A stretch of 50,392 nt of DNA, from positions 1-50,392 of the forward strand of contig NZ_BSEV01000043.1 of NCBI RefSeq assembly GCF_027922005.1, written 5' to 3'. The position numbers were made by a program, and so were the translations under genes. The notes below the pieces were generated by a model. It was not told where the DNA came from. It did not search any database and was given only the letters and a program-made list of their open reading frames with translations. The DNA comes from Streptosporangium carneum (GTDB lineage: Bacteria; Actinomycetota; Actinomycetes; Streptosporangiales; Streptosporangiaceae). Within the stretch, counting starts at the first letter, position 1; each line of letters opens with the position of its first letter. Shown here piece after piece: positions 40,074 to 48,757 of the stretch.

Positions 40074-41237
40074 TCAGAAGGGTTGTTCGCGAATGTGGAT
40101 AGCTTGGAGCAAGCCGATAGCGATCATATTCGCGAAGGTGGCAGTACCGCCATAGGAGACAAACGGGAGCGGAAGCCCTGTAATCGGCATGATTCCTATC
40201 GTCATCCCGATGTTGACGAAAGCCTGGAAGGCCAGCCAGCAGACGATCACCCCGGCCACCAGGGTGCCGAACCTGTCGTCGCACTGCCGCGCGATGCGCA
40301 CCCCGCGCAGCAGAATCACCCCGATCAGGACCACCACGGTGACCGAACCGAGGAAACCGAACTCCTCCCCCGCGACCGTGAAGATGAAGTCGGTGTGCTG
40401 CTCGGGCACGAACCGCCCCGTCGTCTGGCCCCCCTCGAACAACCCCTTGCCGAACAGCCCGCCGGAACCGATCGCGATCAGTGACTGGGTGCTGTTGTAG
40501 CCGACACCGCGCGGATCGCTCGCGGGATTGAGAAAGGCGGTGAACCGCGCGATCTGGTACGGCTCCAGCACGTCGAGCAGCCACACGGCCGCGCCCCCGC
40601 AGACCACCAGCGTTCCGAGCCCGAGGACCCAGCGCTTGCGGACGCCCCCGATCACGATCGCCCCCGCGGTGATCACCCCGAGGACCATGGTGGTGCCCAG
40701 GTCGGGCTGGAGCATCACCAGCCCCATGGTGAACCCCGCCACCCCCAGTGACAGCGCGACGTCGAGCCCTCGAGGCCTGTCGGTGCCCCTGGACGGCTTG
40801 GCCAGCAGCATGGCCAGCATCAGCACCAGGCCGAGCTTGGCGAACTCGGAGGGCTGGAAGGCGAAACCGCCGCCCAGCATGATCCACGAGTGGGCGCCGT
40901 TCACGGTCGCGCCGAGCGGCGTGATGACCAGCACCAGCCCCACCAGGCTCACGCCGTACACCAGCGGCGAGTAGATGCGCAGCGACCTGTGGTTGACCAT
41001 CACCGCCGCGCTGGTCAGCGCGATCCCGATGGACACGTTGAGGATGTGCTTCTTGACGAGCCCGGTCGCACCCGGCGCCCAGGTCCTGGTCGACGACCAG
41101 ACCAGCATCGTGCCGATCACCGTCAGCGCGGCGACGGCGACCAGCAACACCCCGTCCATCCTGCGTACCGCGGAGGACGCCGCGACCGCCCTGCGGGCGA
41201 GGGAACCACCGCTCTGCACGGCCGTCGAGCGGTTCAC
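40074..41237 (-). CDS. rodA: RodA/FtsW-family peptidoglycan polymerase
   Basis: A 387-residue SEDS-family glycosyltransferase with about ten membrane segments. Signatures include GAHSWIMLGGGFAFQPSEFAKLGLVLMLA, LMLQPDLGTTMVL-type text and the C-terminal ITGLPLPFVSYGGTATFANM. It polymerises lipid II in the rod complex with PBP2. GTG 41237 overlaps the PBP2 stop (GTGA). It ends the mreB-mreC-mreD-PBP2-rodA run. Confidence 0.96.
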   Translation of the reverse strand: MNRSTAVQSGGSLARRAVAASSAVRRMDGVLLVAVAALTVIGTMLVWSSTRTWAPGATGLVKKHILNVSIGIALTSAAVMVNHRSLRIYSPLVYGVSLVGLVLVITPLGATVNGAHSWIMLGGGFAFQPSEFAKLGLVLMLAMLLAKPSRGTDRPRGLDVALSLGVAGFTMGLVMLQPDLGTTMVLGVITAGAIVIGGVRKRWVLGLGTLVVCGGAAVWLLDVLEPYQIARFTAFLNPASDPRGVGYNSTQSLIAIGSGGLFGKGLFEGGQTTGRFVPEQHTDFIFTVAGEEFGFLGSVTVVVLIGVILLRGVRIARQCDDRFGTLVAGVIVCWLAFQAFVNIGMTIGIMPITGLPLPFVSYGGTATFANMIAIGLLQAIHIREQPF

Positions 41238-43303
41238 CGCGCCACGGTCCCGTCCCGCTTGATCATCGGCAGGTCGACGGCGGGACGATGGTTCGGCAGC
41301 GCCGCGCGGACCGGCTTCCCCTTGGCCTCGGGCGCGAGGCCGTAGATGCCCTCGTAGATCTTCCGCACGGCGGGAGCCGCGGTCTGACCGCCCATCCCGC
41401 CCTGGGAGACCATGACGACCACCACGAACCGCGGCCTGTCCGTGGGAGCGAACGAGGCGAACCAAGAGGTGTCGGTCTTGCCGTAGACCTCGGCGGTGCC
41501 GGTCTTGCCGCCGACCTTGACCTTGTCCATGGGGAACCCCGCGAAGGCCCCGGCCGCCGTGCCGTCGGAGGCGACCTCGCTGAGCGCCCCCTTGATGTAG
41601 GCCCGCTCCACCGGGGAGATCGGCAGCCTGCCCACGACAGGCGCCTTGATCTCCTTGACCATCGTGCCGTCGGGGCGCACCAGCGCCCAGCCCAGACGGG
41701 GACTGCGCAACTTGCCGTCTCCGACCAGCGCCGCGTACGCCGCGGCGAGTTGCAACGGGGTCACCAGCACGTCGCCCTGCCCGATGGAGAAGTTGGCCGC
41801 GTCGCCCGGCCGCCACTGGTAGCCCTCGACGCAGTTCTCGTACGCCAGCTGTTTGAGGAAGGCCGCCCTGCCGGGACTGCTCCTGGCGACCTCCGGATAG
41901 CCGGACCTCGCCCGCCTGCAGTTCTCCGTCTTGGTCTCAGCCCACAGCTGTTTCTTCCACTCGCGGTCGGGGATCCGGCCCGCCGACTCGCCCGGCAGGT
42001 CGATCCCCGTCGGCCTGCCGAACCCGAAGGCCCGCGCCATGGTCGCCATCGGCTCCTTCGTCTTCCCCCTCGGCCGCAATCCCCCGTCGCGCAGCCACTG
42101 CTCGTACGCCGCCTTGTAGAAGATCGTGTCGCAGGACTTCACCAGGGCCGTGTGCAGGTCGATGGTGCCCATCCCGATGCCGTGGAAGTTGTTGAACGGC
42201 CTGCTGCCGACCATGAAGGAGCCAGGGCAGTCGTAACGGCCGTGCAGGGGATAACCGTCCCTGAGCATCGCCGAGACCGACGACACCTTGAACGTCGAAC
42301 CGGGGGCGAACTCCCCCTTGATCGCCCGCGACACCAGCGGCATGCCCGCCTTGCCCGACAGCAGACGCTGGTAGTCGGGCTCCGAGATGCCCCCCGTCCA
42401 CACCGCGGGGTTGTAGGTCGGCGCGCTGGCCAGCGCGACCACCCTGCCGGTCCGCACGTCGAGCACGACCCCCGCCGCGCCGTCCGCGGTCGGAGCCGCC
42501 TTCATCGCCTCGGCCAGAGCCTTCTCCGTCACCGCCTGCACTCTGGCGTCGATGCTGGTGATGAGCGTGTCACCCGGTGTCGGCTGCACCTGCCGCTCGA
42601 CCCCGATCACCTTGCCAAGCCGGTCGACCTGCACCCGCCGCAATCCGGGCACCCCCCGCAACTGTCTGTCGTAGACCGCCTCGAGGCCGTCGCGGCCCAC
42701 CAGGTCGACCCCGGAGAACACCGCCTTGAACCCGTCGCGCTTCTCCAGCTCCTCCTGCGTGATCGGCTGCAGGTAGCCGAGCGCCTGCGCGCCCGCGGTA
42801 CTGCCGGGGTACTCCCTGACCGCCTGCACCTCTGCGGTGACCCCGGGAAACTCCTCCTGCCGCTCCAGGATCTGCAGGGCCTCGCGGGTGGTGACGTCGT
42901 CGTCGATCGGGATCGGCTGGTACGGGGAGCCAGGCCAGCAGGGCCTGGTGACCCCGGGCCCGCACGCCCTGATGCGCATGCGCAGGTCCACGGGCCTGCG
43001 GTTCAGCACCGTGGCGAGCTTCTGCAGCACGACCCTGCCGTTGCCCTCCATCCGGTTCAGGCTCGTGCGGTCGACGGACACCACAAGCCTGGTCCGGTTG
43101 CGCACCAGCGGCCGCCCCGCCGAGTCGAGGATCTGCCCGCGCACCGCGGGCACGACCACGTCGCGGGTGCGTGTCTCGGTCGCCGCCGCCACGTACTCCG
43201 CCCCGCGCACCACCTGCACCTGCCAGAGCCGTACGGCCAGCAGCGCCAGCAACGAGATCACCAGGATCTGGAGCACGACCAGCCTGCCCCTTGTCCGGAT
43301 CAC
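41234..43303 (-). CDS. mrdA: Penicillin-binding protein 2 (transpeptidase)
   Basis: A 689-residue class B PBP. TM anchor at about 8-26, then a dimerisation domain. The transpeptidase domain has SxxK (GSTFKVSS), SxD as KSCDTIFYKAA, and KTGTAE. It cross-links peptidoglycan made by RodA. The start is GTG with GGGAGG five bases upstream. Interior cysteines (ENCRRARSGYP, YENCVEGYQW) suggest extracytoplasmic disulfides. The last bases overlap rodA. Confidence 0.96.
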   Translation of the reverse strand: MIRTRGRLVVLQILVISLLALLAVRLWQVQVVRGAEYVAAATETRTRDVVVPAVRGQILDSAGRPLVRNRTRLVVSVDRTSLNRMEGNGRVVLQKLATVLNRRPVDLRMRIRACGPGVTRPCWPGSPYQPIPIDDDVTTREALQILERQEEFPGVTAEVQAVREYPGSTAGAQALGYLQPITQEELEKRDGFKAVFSGVDLVGRDGLEAVYDRQLRGVPGLRRVQVDRLGKVIGVERQVQPTPGDTLITSIDARVQAVTEKALAEAMKAAPTADGAAGVVLDVRTGRVVALASAPTYNPAVWTGGISEPDYQRLLSGKAGMPLVSRAIKGEFAPGSTFKVSSVSAMLRDGYPLHGRYDCPGSFMVGSRPFNNFHGIGMGTIDLHTALVKSCDTIFYKAAYEQWLRDGGLRPRGKTKEPMATMARAFGFGRPTGIDLPGESAGRIPDREWKKQLWAETKTENCRRARSGYPEVARSSPGRAAFLKQLAYENCVEGYQWRPGDAANFSIGQGDVLVTPLQLAAAYAALVGDGKLRSPRLGWALVRPDGTMVKEIKAPVVGRLPISPVERAYIKGALSEVASDGTAAGAFAGFPMDKVKVGGKTGTAEVYGKTDTSWFASFAPTDRPRFVVVVMVSQGGMGGQTAAPAVRKIYEGIYGLAPEAKGKPVRAALPNHRPAVDLPMIKRDGTVAR

Positions 43304-43370
43304 TCCGGCCTCCCGGCCGCGGGAACCGGTGAGCGGGAACCCAGGACGCCGTCCCCGACGCCCCGCCCGC

Positions 43371-43898
43371 TCATGCCCGTCTCCGCACGAGATGCCCCAC
43401 AGGCCGCAGCTCCCGTTCGCGGGGCCCCCTGGCGATCCTCATCACCAGCCACACCGTCGGCGGCGCGGCCAGCAGGTTGTATCCGACCTCCCAGGGCAGC
43501 GTCGCGACGAGCGCCTCCCCGCCGATCTGGGCGTCGCCGAGCAGCAGGCTGGTCACCGCGAGAGCGGGCGGCCCCGCCGCCGCGCAGGCCAGCGCGGCGG
43601 GCAGCCTGGCATCGGGACGGCTGTCGGCCACCCGCCCCGCGGCGAACCCGATCAGGCACAGCACCAGGGTGTACTGCCCGAGCACGTGCGCGGCGGGCGG
43701 CAGCACGTCGCCCGCGAGCCCCGCGCAGAAACCCATGACCGCCCCCGCGGTGGCCCCACGCGCCAGGGCGTATCCCACGACGGTGAGCAGCACCAGATCG
43801 GGCGCGGCCCCACCGGGCAGCGGCAACCGGTTGACGACCGTCACCTGCACGACCAGAGCCAGCAGGAGCACCCCCACGGACGCCACGTCACGCCCCAC
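43371..43898 (-). CDS. mreD: Rod shape-determining protein MreD
   Basis: A 175-residue membrane protein of about five segments (ASVGVLLLALVVQVTVVNRLPLPGGAAPDLVLLTVVGYALARG and on). MreD is part of the elongasome with MreC and RodA. GTG 43898 is chosen, with AGGGGG about seven bases upstream; it overlaps the mreC end by 11 bases. GTG 43886 is an alternative. Sequence is weakly conserved in this family, and the call rests partly on position between mreC and PBP2. Confidence 0.9.
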   Translation of the reverse strand: MGRDVASVGVLLLALVVQVTVVNRLPLPGGAAPDLVLLTVVGYALARGATAGAVMGFCAGLAGDVLPPAAHVLGQYTLVLCLIGFAAGRVADSRPDARLPAALACAAAGPPALAVTSLLLGDAQIGGEALVATLPWEVGYNLLAAPPTVWLVMRIARGPRERELRPVGHLVRRRA

Positions 43899-44781
43899 CG
43901 TCGGCCCCCTCACGCGGCACGTCGGGCAGCACGGCGTCGCGCGGGTTGCGCCTGGGCGCCTGCACCACCACACCCACCACGTCCAGCGCGGTGAGGTCGG
44001 CGTAGGGGCGCGCGTAGGCGATGCGGGTCAGCTCCCCCGGCGTGGCCTCCACGTGCTCGACCACCCCGATCGGCACCCCCGCGACGTACGGCGCGCCACG
44101 CTGGGAGCCGAAGCTCACGATGCGACGCCCGGGAACGACCTGCGCGGTCGAGTCGAGCAGACGGAAACGGAGCAGACGGCCGTTCTGCCCGACCCCGTGC
44201 ACCACCCCTATCTCGTTGCTCCCCTCGAGCCGCGCCCCCGCCGCGGAGGCCGGGTCGCTCAGCAGGACCACGGTCGAGGTGGACGTGCTCACCTGGACCA
44301 CCCTGCCGACCAGGCCGTCGCCGTTCAGCACGGTCATCTCCGAGCGGACCCCGTCGGCGCTGCCCACGTCGAGCTGGACGGCCTCCTCGAACCCCGGCGT
44401 GCCACGCCGCGCGATCACCTGCGCCGGAACCAGCCGGTATCCGGCTATCCCCGCGACGCCCAGCAGACGCCCCAGCTCCGCGGAGTGCTGACGGTCCAGG
44501 GCCTGGGCCGTCAGATCACGCCTGAGCCGCTGGTTCTCCGCGCGCAGCGCGTCGATGCGGCGCTGCGCGTCCGGCGCGGCCGTCATCGTCTCGAAGAAAC
44601 GCCCGATCGGCCGCACGAAGCCCGCTCCCGCGCTCTCCGCGGCGCCGAACAGCTCCGCGCCCGCCGTCCTGAGCGGACTGAGCGGAGAGTTCGCCCCCGC
44701 CCTGTGGTCGACGGTCATGAGTGCGAGCGCCGCGGCCAGCAGCACCCCCAGGCTCATCCGTGCCCGGCGTGTGTCCCTCAT
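43888..44781 (-). CDS. mreC: Rod shape-determining protein MreC
   Basis: A 297-residue bitopic protein. TM anchor at about 9-25, coiled coil at about 65-100 (APDAQRRIDALRAENQRLRRDL), then the beta-rich domain (AQVIARRGTPGFEEAVQLDVGSADGV, VSTSTSTVVLLSDPASAAGARLEGSNEIGVVHG). It scaffolds the elongasome outside the membrane. ATG 44781 shares its A with the mreB TGA stop, showing translational coupling. Confidence 0.96.
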   Translation of the reverse strand: MRDTRRARMSLGVLLAAALALMTVDHRAGANSPLSPLRTAGAELFGAAESAGAGFVRPIGRFFETMTAAPDAQRRIDALRAENQRLRRDLTAQALDRQHSAELGRLLGVAGIAGYRLVPAQVIARRGTPGFEEAVQLDVGSADGVRSEMTVLNGDGLVGRVVQVSTSTSTVVLLSDPASAAGARLEGSNEIGVVHGVGQNGRLLRFRLLDSTAQVVPGRRIVSFGSQRGAPYVAGVPIGVVEHVEATPGELTRIAYARPYADLTALDVVGVVVQAPRRNPRDAVLPDVPREGADGGA

Positions 44782-45812
44782 CAGTGCCGCGGCTCCGGCA
44801 CCAGAACCTGCTGCAGGGCGTCGAAGTCCTCGACGCACTTGCCCGACCCGAGGGCGACGGAGTCGAGCGCGTTGTCCACCAGATGGATCGGCATGCCGGT
44901 CTCGTCCTTGAGCCGCTCGTCCATCCCCTTGAGCAGCGCGCCGCCTCCGGTGAGCGCTATCCCCCGGTCCATCAGGTCGCCGGAGAGCTCCGGCGGGCAC
45001 TTGTCCAGCGTCGTCTTGACCGCGTCGACGATCACGTTCACCGGCTCCTCGGTGGCCCTGCGGATCTCGGCGGCCGAGACGACGATCGTCTTCGGCAGGC
45101 CGGTGACCAGGTCACGGCCGCGGATCTCGGCGTGCCCCTCCTCGGGAAGCAGGCAGGCCGAACCGATCGCCATCTTGATCTCCTCCGCGGTCCGCTCGCC
45201 GAGCATGATCGAATGCTCCTTCTTGGCGAAGGTGATGATCGCCTGGTCCAGCTCGTCACCGCCGACCCGGATCGACTGGCTGGTCACCACCCCGCCCATC
45301 GAGATGATCGCCACCTCGGTGGTGCCGCCGCCGATGTCGACCACCATGTTGCCGGTCGGCTCGTGCACGGGCAGCCCCGCGCCGATCGCGGCGGCCATCG
45401 GCTCCTCGATGATGTAGACCCCCCGGGCGCCCGCCTGGTATCCGGCCTCCTTGACCGCCCGCTGCTCGACCCCGGTGATCCCGCTCGGCACCGCGATGAT
45501 GATGCGCGGCTTGGCGAAATGATGACGCTTGTGCACCCGCTGGATGAAGTAGCGGAGCATGCGCTCGGTGACGTCGAAGTCGGCGATGACGCCGTCCTTG
45601 AGGGGCCTGATCGCCAGGATGTTTCCGGGGGTCCTGCCGATCATGCGTTTGGCCTCGATGCCGATGGCCACGATCTTTCCCGTGGTCGTGTTTATCGCCA
45701 CGACGGATGGTTCGTTGAGAACGACGCCGCGCCCCCGCACGTAGACGAGAGTGTTGGCGGTGCCGAGATCGACCGCCATGTCGCGGCCGAGGAAGGCAAG
45801 CTTGCTGCTCAT
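44781..45812 (-). CDS. mreB: Actin-like protein MreB
   Basis: A 343-residue actin homologue that guides wall synthesis. Nucleotide-site motifs: AVDLGTANTLVYVRGRGVVLNEPS (phosphate 1), MVVDIGGGTTEVAIIS (phosphate 2) and GIALTGGGALLKGMDERL (adenosine). ATG 45812 has AAGGAGGG 11 bases upstream; a longer frame to 45959 would read through the promoter. It is the first gene of the mre-rod cluster. In sporulating actinomycetes this cluster serves spore-wall formation. Confidence 0.97.
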   Translation of the reverse strand: MSSKLAFLGRDMAVDLGTANTLVYVRGRGVVLNEPSVVAINTTTGKIVAIGIEAKRMIGRTPGNILAIRPLKDGVIADFDVTERMLRYFIQRVHKRHHFAKPRIIIAVPSGITGVEQRAVKEAGYQAGARGVYIIEEPMAAAIGAGLPVHEPTGNMVVDIGGGTTEVAIISMGGVVTSQSIRVGGDELDQAIITFAKKEHSIMLGERTAEEIKMAIGSACLLPEEGHAEIRGRDLVTGLPKTIVVSAAEIRRATEEPVNVIVDAVKTTLDKCPPELSGDLMDRGIALTGGGALLKGMDERLKDETGMPIHLVDNALDSVALGSGKCVEDFDALQQVLVPEPRH

Positions 45813-45869
45813 GAGGAAGGCGGCCCTCCTTCCGTCAGGTCGTCGGCGAAAACTACAGAACGCACTCGA

Positions 45870-45875
45870 ATCGTA
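45870..45875 (-). promoter_or_regulatory. Candidate -10 TACGAT for mreB
   Basis: TACGAT on the minus strand, about 58 bases before the mreB ATG. The -35 is unclear. Confidence 0.35.
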
Positions 45876-45945
45876 ACGTGACGTACCCACCACTGAACGC
45901 AATGAGGCCCCCAGCTCCGGGAAAATCTTAAGTCGCCGCAACACG

Positions 45946-45981
45946 TCGAGCCCCGCCATCCACAGGGATGACGGGGCTCGA
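45946..45981 (-). terminator. Terminator after ndk
   Basis: TCGAGCCCCGCCATCC and GGATGACGGGGCTCGA form a 16-bp stem with one mismatch and a four-base loop. A second GC-rich inverted repeat (CCCGCCC/GGGCGGG, about 45992-46020) lies nearer the ndk stop. Together they separate ndk from mreB. Confidence 0.8.
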
Positions 45982-46042
45982 AGGGACCTGGGGCCCGCCC
46001 GGGATCAGGCCTCGGGCGGGTAAAAGGTCTGCGGGGCGGGAC

Positions 46043-46453
46043 TCAGAAGCGGTCCGGGAAGAAGAGCTTGATCTCACGGGCGGCGGACTCGGGCGAGTCG
46101 GAGCCGTGGACCACGTTCTCACCGATCTCCAGGGCGTGGTCGCCGCGGATGGTGCCGGGGGCGGACTTGACCGGGTCGGTCAGGCCGGCGAGGGAGCGGA
46201 AGGCCTCGATCGCACGGGGACCCTCCGCGACCAGCGCGACCAGCGGGCCCGAGGTGATGAACTCGACCAGCTCGCCGAAGAACGGCCGCTCGGAGTGCTC
46301 GGCGTAGTGCGACTTGGCGGTGTCGGCGTCCAGGGTGCGCAGCTCCAGCGCCGCGACCTTCAGGCCCTTGCGCTCGATCCGGGCGATCACGTCGCCGATG
46401 AGACCACGCGCGACACCGTCGGGCTTGATCAGGACAAGGGTGCGCTCGGACAC
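46043..46453 (-). CDS. ndk: Nucleoside diphosphate kinase
   Basis: A 136-residue enzyme that balances NTP pools. MSERTLVLIKPDGVARGLIGDVIARIERKGLKV at the N-terminus and the catalytic His in NVVHGSDSPESA are both present. GTG start with AAGGAGAA eight bases upstream. It lies between the MFS gene and mreB. Confidence 0.97.
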   Translation of the reverse strand: MSERTLVLIKPDGVARGLIGDVIARIERKGLKVAALELRTLDADTAKSHYAEHSERPFFGELVEFITSGPLVALVAEGPRAIEAFRSLAGLTDPVKSAPGTIRGDHALEIGENVVHGSDSPESAAREIKLFFPDRF

Positions 46454-46562
46454 TGAGGTTCTCCTTCGAACGGAAACGACTCGCTGAACGGAAATGACTC
46501 GCGGACTGCGATGAACGCGCGAAGTTTACCGTCCCCGGCCCGATTCGCCGTGGTCGGCGACA

Positions 46563-48377
46563 TCACGGACGGTCGGCCCCGTCCCCCAGCGCCCCCTCGG
46601 GAGACGGGGTCGGCGGCGGCACCACCGGCAACGCGCCGGGCTTGTCAGGATCCGCTTCCGGCCTGGCCGCCGGTGAGGGCGTGTTTCCCGGCTTCTCCTT
46701 CGGCCTGGGACCCGTTTTCGGCTCCGGCTCCGGCCGGACATGCCCCGGCCTGTCCTCCTCGAGCCCGCCGACCGCCCCGGAGGCGGACTCCCCGCGAGCC
46801 CCGGCGGAGGAGGACAGATCGGAGTCGACAGGCGGCGCGGGCGCGGGAACCGCGGGAAACGCCGTAGGAAACGCGGAGGAGGCCGCGGACGCCTCCCCCT
46901 TCGGCTCCTCCTCCTGGACGTCGTCGAGACCCTCGACCGGAGGCAGCTCGACCCGGGGCAGGGCACCCGCCGCACCGGCCCGCACCGCGGGGAGGCGGCT
47001 GGCCAGAACCGCGCCGAGCACGATCATGACGACCACCAGGCCTCCGCCGACCAGGGCCCACAGATGCAGGGCGTCCACGAACGCGTCGACCATAGCCTGC
47101 GGGGACCCGGCCTCCTTCAGGCGGGTGACCTGGATCCCGCTGCCCAGCAGGAAGCCGGACAGGACGCCGGGAAAGAACAGCGACAGCGCGAAGAGCGCGG
47201 CGCCCGCGCCCGACGGACGCAGCGCGGAGGTCAGCGCGACCGCGGTGCCGACCGTGAGCAGCACGAACGGAAGGATCAGCGCGGGCCCCTCCGCCGCGGG
47301 AAGGAGCAGTCTGACCGCGCACAACCCGGCCACCACGACCACCAGGCCGCCCGCGGCGCACAGCGGCATGACGGCGTCGCCGAGCCTGCTCGCCAGCACC
47401 GCGGCGACCAGGCCCGTGATCCCGGCGATCGCGAACGCCAGCCACAGGCCGGACAGACCCGGCCCGCCCAGACCGCCGAGCTCGACGTAGGTGACCTGCG
47501 CCGCGGTCGGCAGGACCACCACGCCGATCGCGAGCGTCGTGTAGGCGGACGCCCTGCCGAAGACGCCCTCGAACCCGCAGGCTGAGGCGAGACAGAAGAG
47601 CGCCAGGATGGACAGCGCGGCCGTGAGGACGAGCAGCCCCGGCGGCCAGTCGAACGTCGTGCCGAGGGCCAGGGCGGCGATCGCCGCCGCCAGTCCGGCC
47701 GCCACCGGCAACCGCCCGCGCTCCAGCGGAACGGGCTCGGCCGCGCCTTCGCCGCCTCGCACCCACAGCACGAGACAGACGGCTGCCAGCGCCAGGGCGA
47801 CGCCCGTGAGCATGGGGTACGGCTGAAGCGTCACCCGCCACGACCTGACCTCGTCGAGAGGCCACAGGGCGAGCGCCTGCGCGGCCAGGAGGCTCACCGC
47901 GAGCATGCCTCCCCAGACGGCGCGCAGGACCAGGGACCGCTCCCAGACCGCCACGAGACTGGCGGGCACCAGCAGACCGGCCCCCACCCCGTGCAGGACC
48001 CGCAGAACGCCGACCAGCAGCGAGGACTCGGCGTAACCTCCGGCCGCGTCGGCGAGCGCGAGCAGCGTCAGCCCCGCGACCAGGATCGGGACCGCGCGCA
48101 CCCGGCGTAAGAGCAGCGCGGCCAGCGGCACGGTCAGCACCATGGCGGGCAGCGCCAGCCCGTGCGCCCTGACCATCTCGACCTGCGAGATGTCCGGTGG
48201 GAGCAGCGCGGCGACCACGGAGACGGTGTTGGGGATCGCAACGATCGCCAGCGGAAGCGTCACCGCGACGAGCAGCCCGAGGACGACGTCGAGCACCAGC
48301 GAGGCACGGAGGGGGCGCGCCAGGGTCTCGGACCCGGCGACCACCCCCCGGTCCGGCTGAATGGGAGGGACGGCCAT
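46563..48377 (-). CDS. MFS-type membrane protein with long Pro/Glu-rich tail
   Basis: A 604-residue protein. Residues 1 to about 460 hold about 14 hydrophobic segments in an MFS-like layout (SLVLDVVLGLLVAVTLPLAIVAIPNTVSVVAALLPPDIS at the start). The last 140 residues are Pro/Glu/Ala-rich and disordered (VEGLDDVQEEEPKGEASAASS and on). The ATG at 48377 follows TAAAGT by eight bases (leaderless). It lies between DUF4233 and ndk, which are usually adjacent. The substrate is unknown, and classical motif A is not obvious, so transport is not proven. Confidence 0.82.
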   Translation of the reverse strand: MAVPPIQPDRGVVAGSETLARPLRASLVLDVVLGLLVAVTLPLAIVAIPNTVSVVAALLPPDISQVEMVRAHGLALPAMVLTVPLAALLLRRVRAVPILVAGLTLLALADAAGGYAESSLLVGVLRVLHGVGAGLLVPASLVAVWERSLVLRAVWGGMLAVSLLAAQALALWPLDEVRSWRVTLQPYPMLTGVALALAAVCLVLWVRGGEGAAEPVPLERGRLPVAAGLAAAIAALALGTTFDWPPGLLVLTAALSILALFCLASACGFEGVFGRASAYTTLAIGVVVLPTAAQVTYVELGGLGGPGLSGLWLAFAIAGITGLVAAVLASRLGDAVMPLCAAGGLVVVVAGLCAVRLLLPAAEGPALILPFVLLTVGTAVALTSALRPSGAGAALFALSLFFPGVLSGFLLGSGIQVTRLKEAGSPQAMVDAFVDALHLWALVGGGLVVVMIVLGAVLASRLPAVRAGAAGALPRVELPPVEGLDDVQEEEPKGEASAASSAFPTAFPAVPAPAPPVDSDLSSSAGARGESASGAVGGLEEDRPGHVRPEPEPKTGPRPKEKPGNTPSPAARPEADPDKPGALPVVPPPTPSPEGALGDGADRP

Positions 48378-48385
48378 GTTGGCCG

Positions 48386-48391
48386 ACTTTA
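48386..48391 (-). promoter_or_regulatory. -10 box TAAAGT for the MFS-type gene
   Basis: TAAAGT on the minus strand, overlapping the end of the DUF4233 gene and eight bases before the ATG. Confidence 0.45.
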
Positions 48392-48757
48392 GCGGGAAGT
48401 CACGCCCTCGACACGGCGAGCGACGAATATCGCCGTGATCCACAGCGCGGCGAAGATCGCTCCGAGGAAGAACATGGTCGGAACCAGGAAACCCGCGGCG
48501 ATGGCCAGAACCTGGATCACACTTCCCACGATGTAGGCGAAGGGATGTTTCAGCATGCCCACCACCAGGACGGACAGAACCGCCAGGCCGATCCCGACCG
48601 TCACCGCGACGGCGGGCGCGACGTTCTGGGTGTTGATCGCCACCGGCGTGAACAACCCGACGACGATCGCCTCCATGCCCAGCACACTGGCGCAGAGCCG
48701 CCGCATACCTGGGGTGACGGTGAACATCCCTCGCCCCTTCTCCGTCGTCTCGCTCAC
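48389..48757 (-). CDS. DUF4233 membrane protein
   Basis: A 122-residue protein with about four hydrophobic segments (RRLCASVLGMEAIVVGLFTPVAI, VAVTVGIGLAVLSVLVVGML, AYIVGSVIQVLAIAAGFLVPTMFFLGAIFAALW). DUF4233 typically follows folC in actinobacteria; the start overlaps the folC stop (ATGA, 48754-48757). Function is unknown. Confidence 0.93.
   Translation of the reverse strand: MSETTEKGRGMFTVTPGMRRLCASVLGMEAIVVGLFTPVAINTQNVAPAVAVTVGIGLAVLSVLVVGMLKHPFAYIVGSVIQVLAIAAGFLVPTMFFLGAIFAALWITAIFVARRVEGVTSR

Noticed and set aside
40047..40484. Plus-strand ORF with AAGGGGAG upstream of its ATG
   Set aside because: The start signal is suggestive, but the frame is antisense to the conserved C-terminal half of rodA and its product is His/Asp/Pro-rich without a fold.
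41288..43738. 816-residue plus-strand ORF opposite PBP2
   Set aside because: It is an antisense shadow; the opposite frame has complete SxxK, SxD and KTG motifs.
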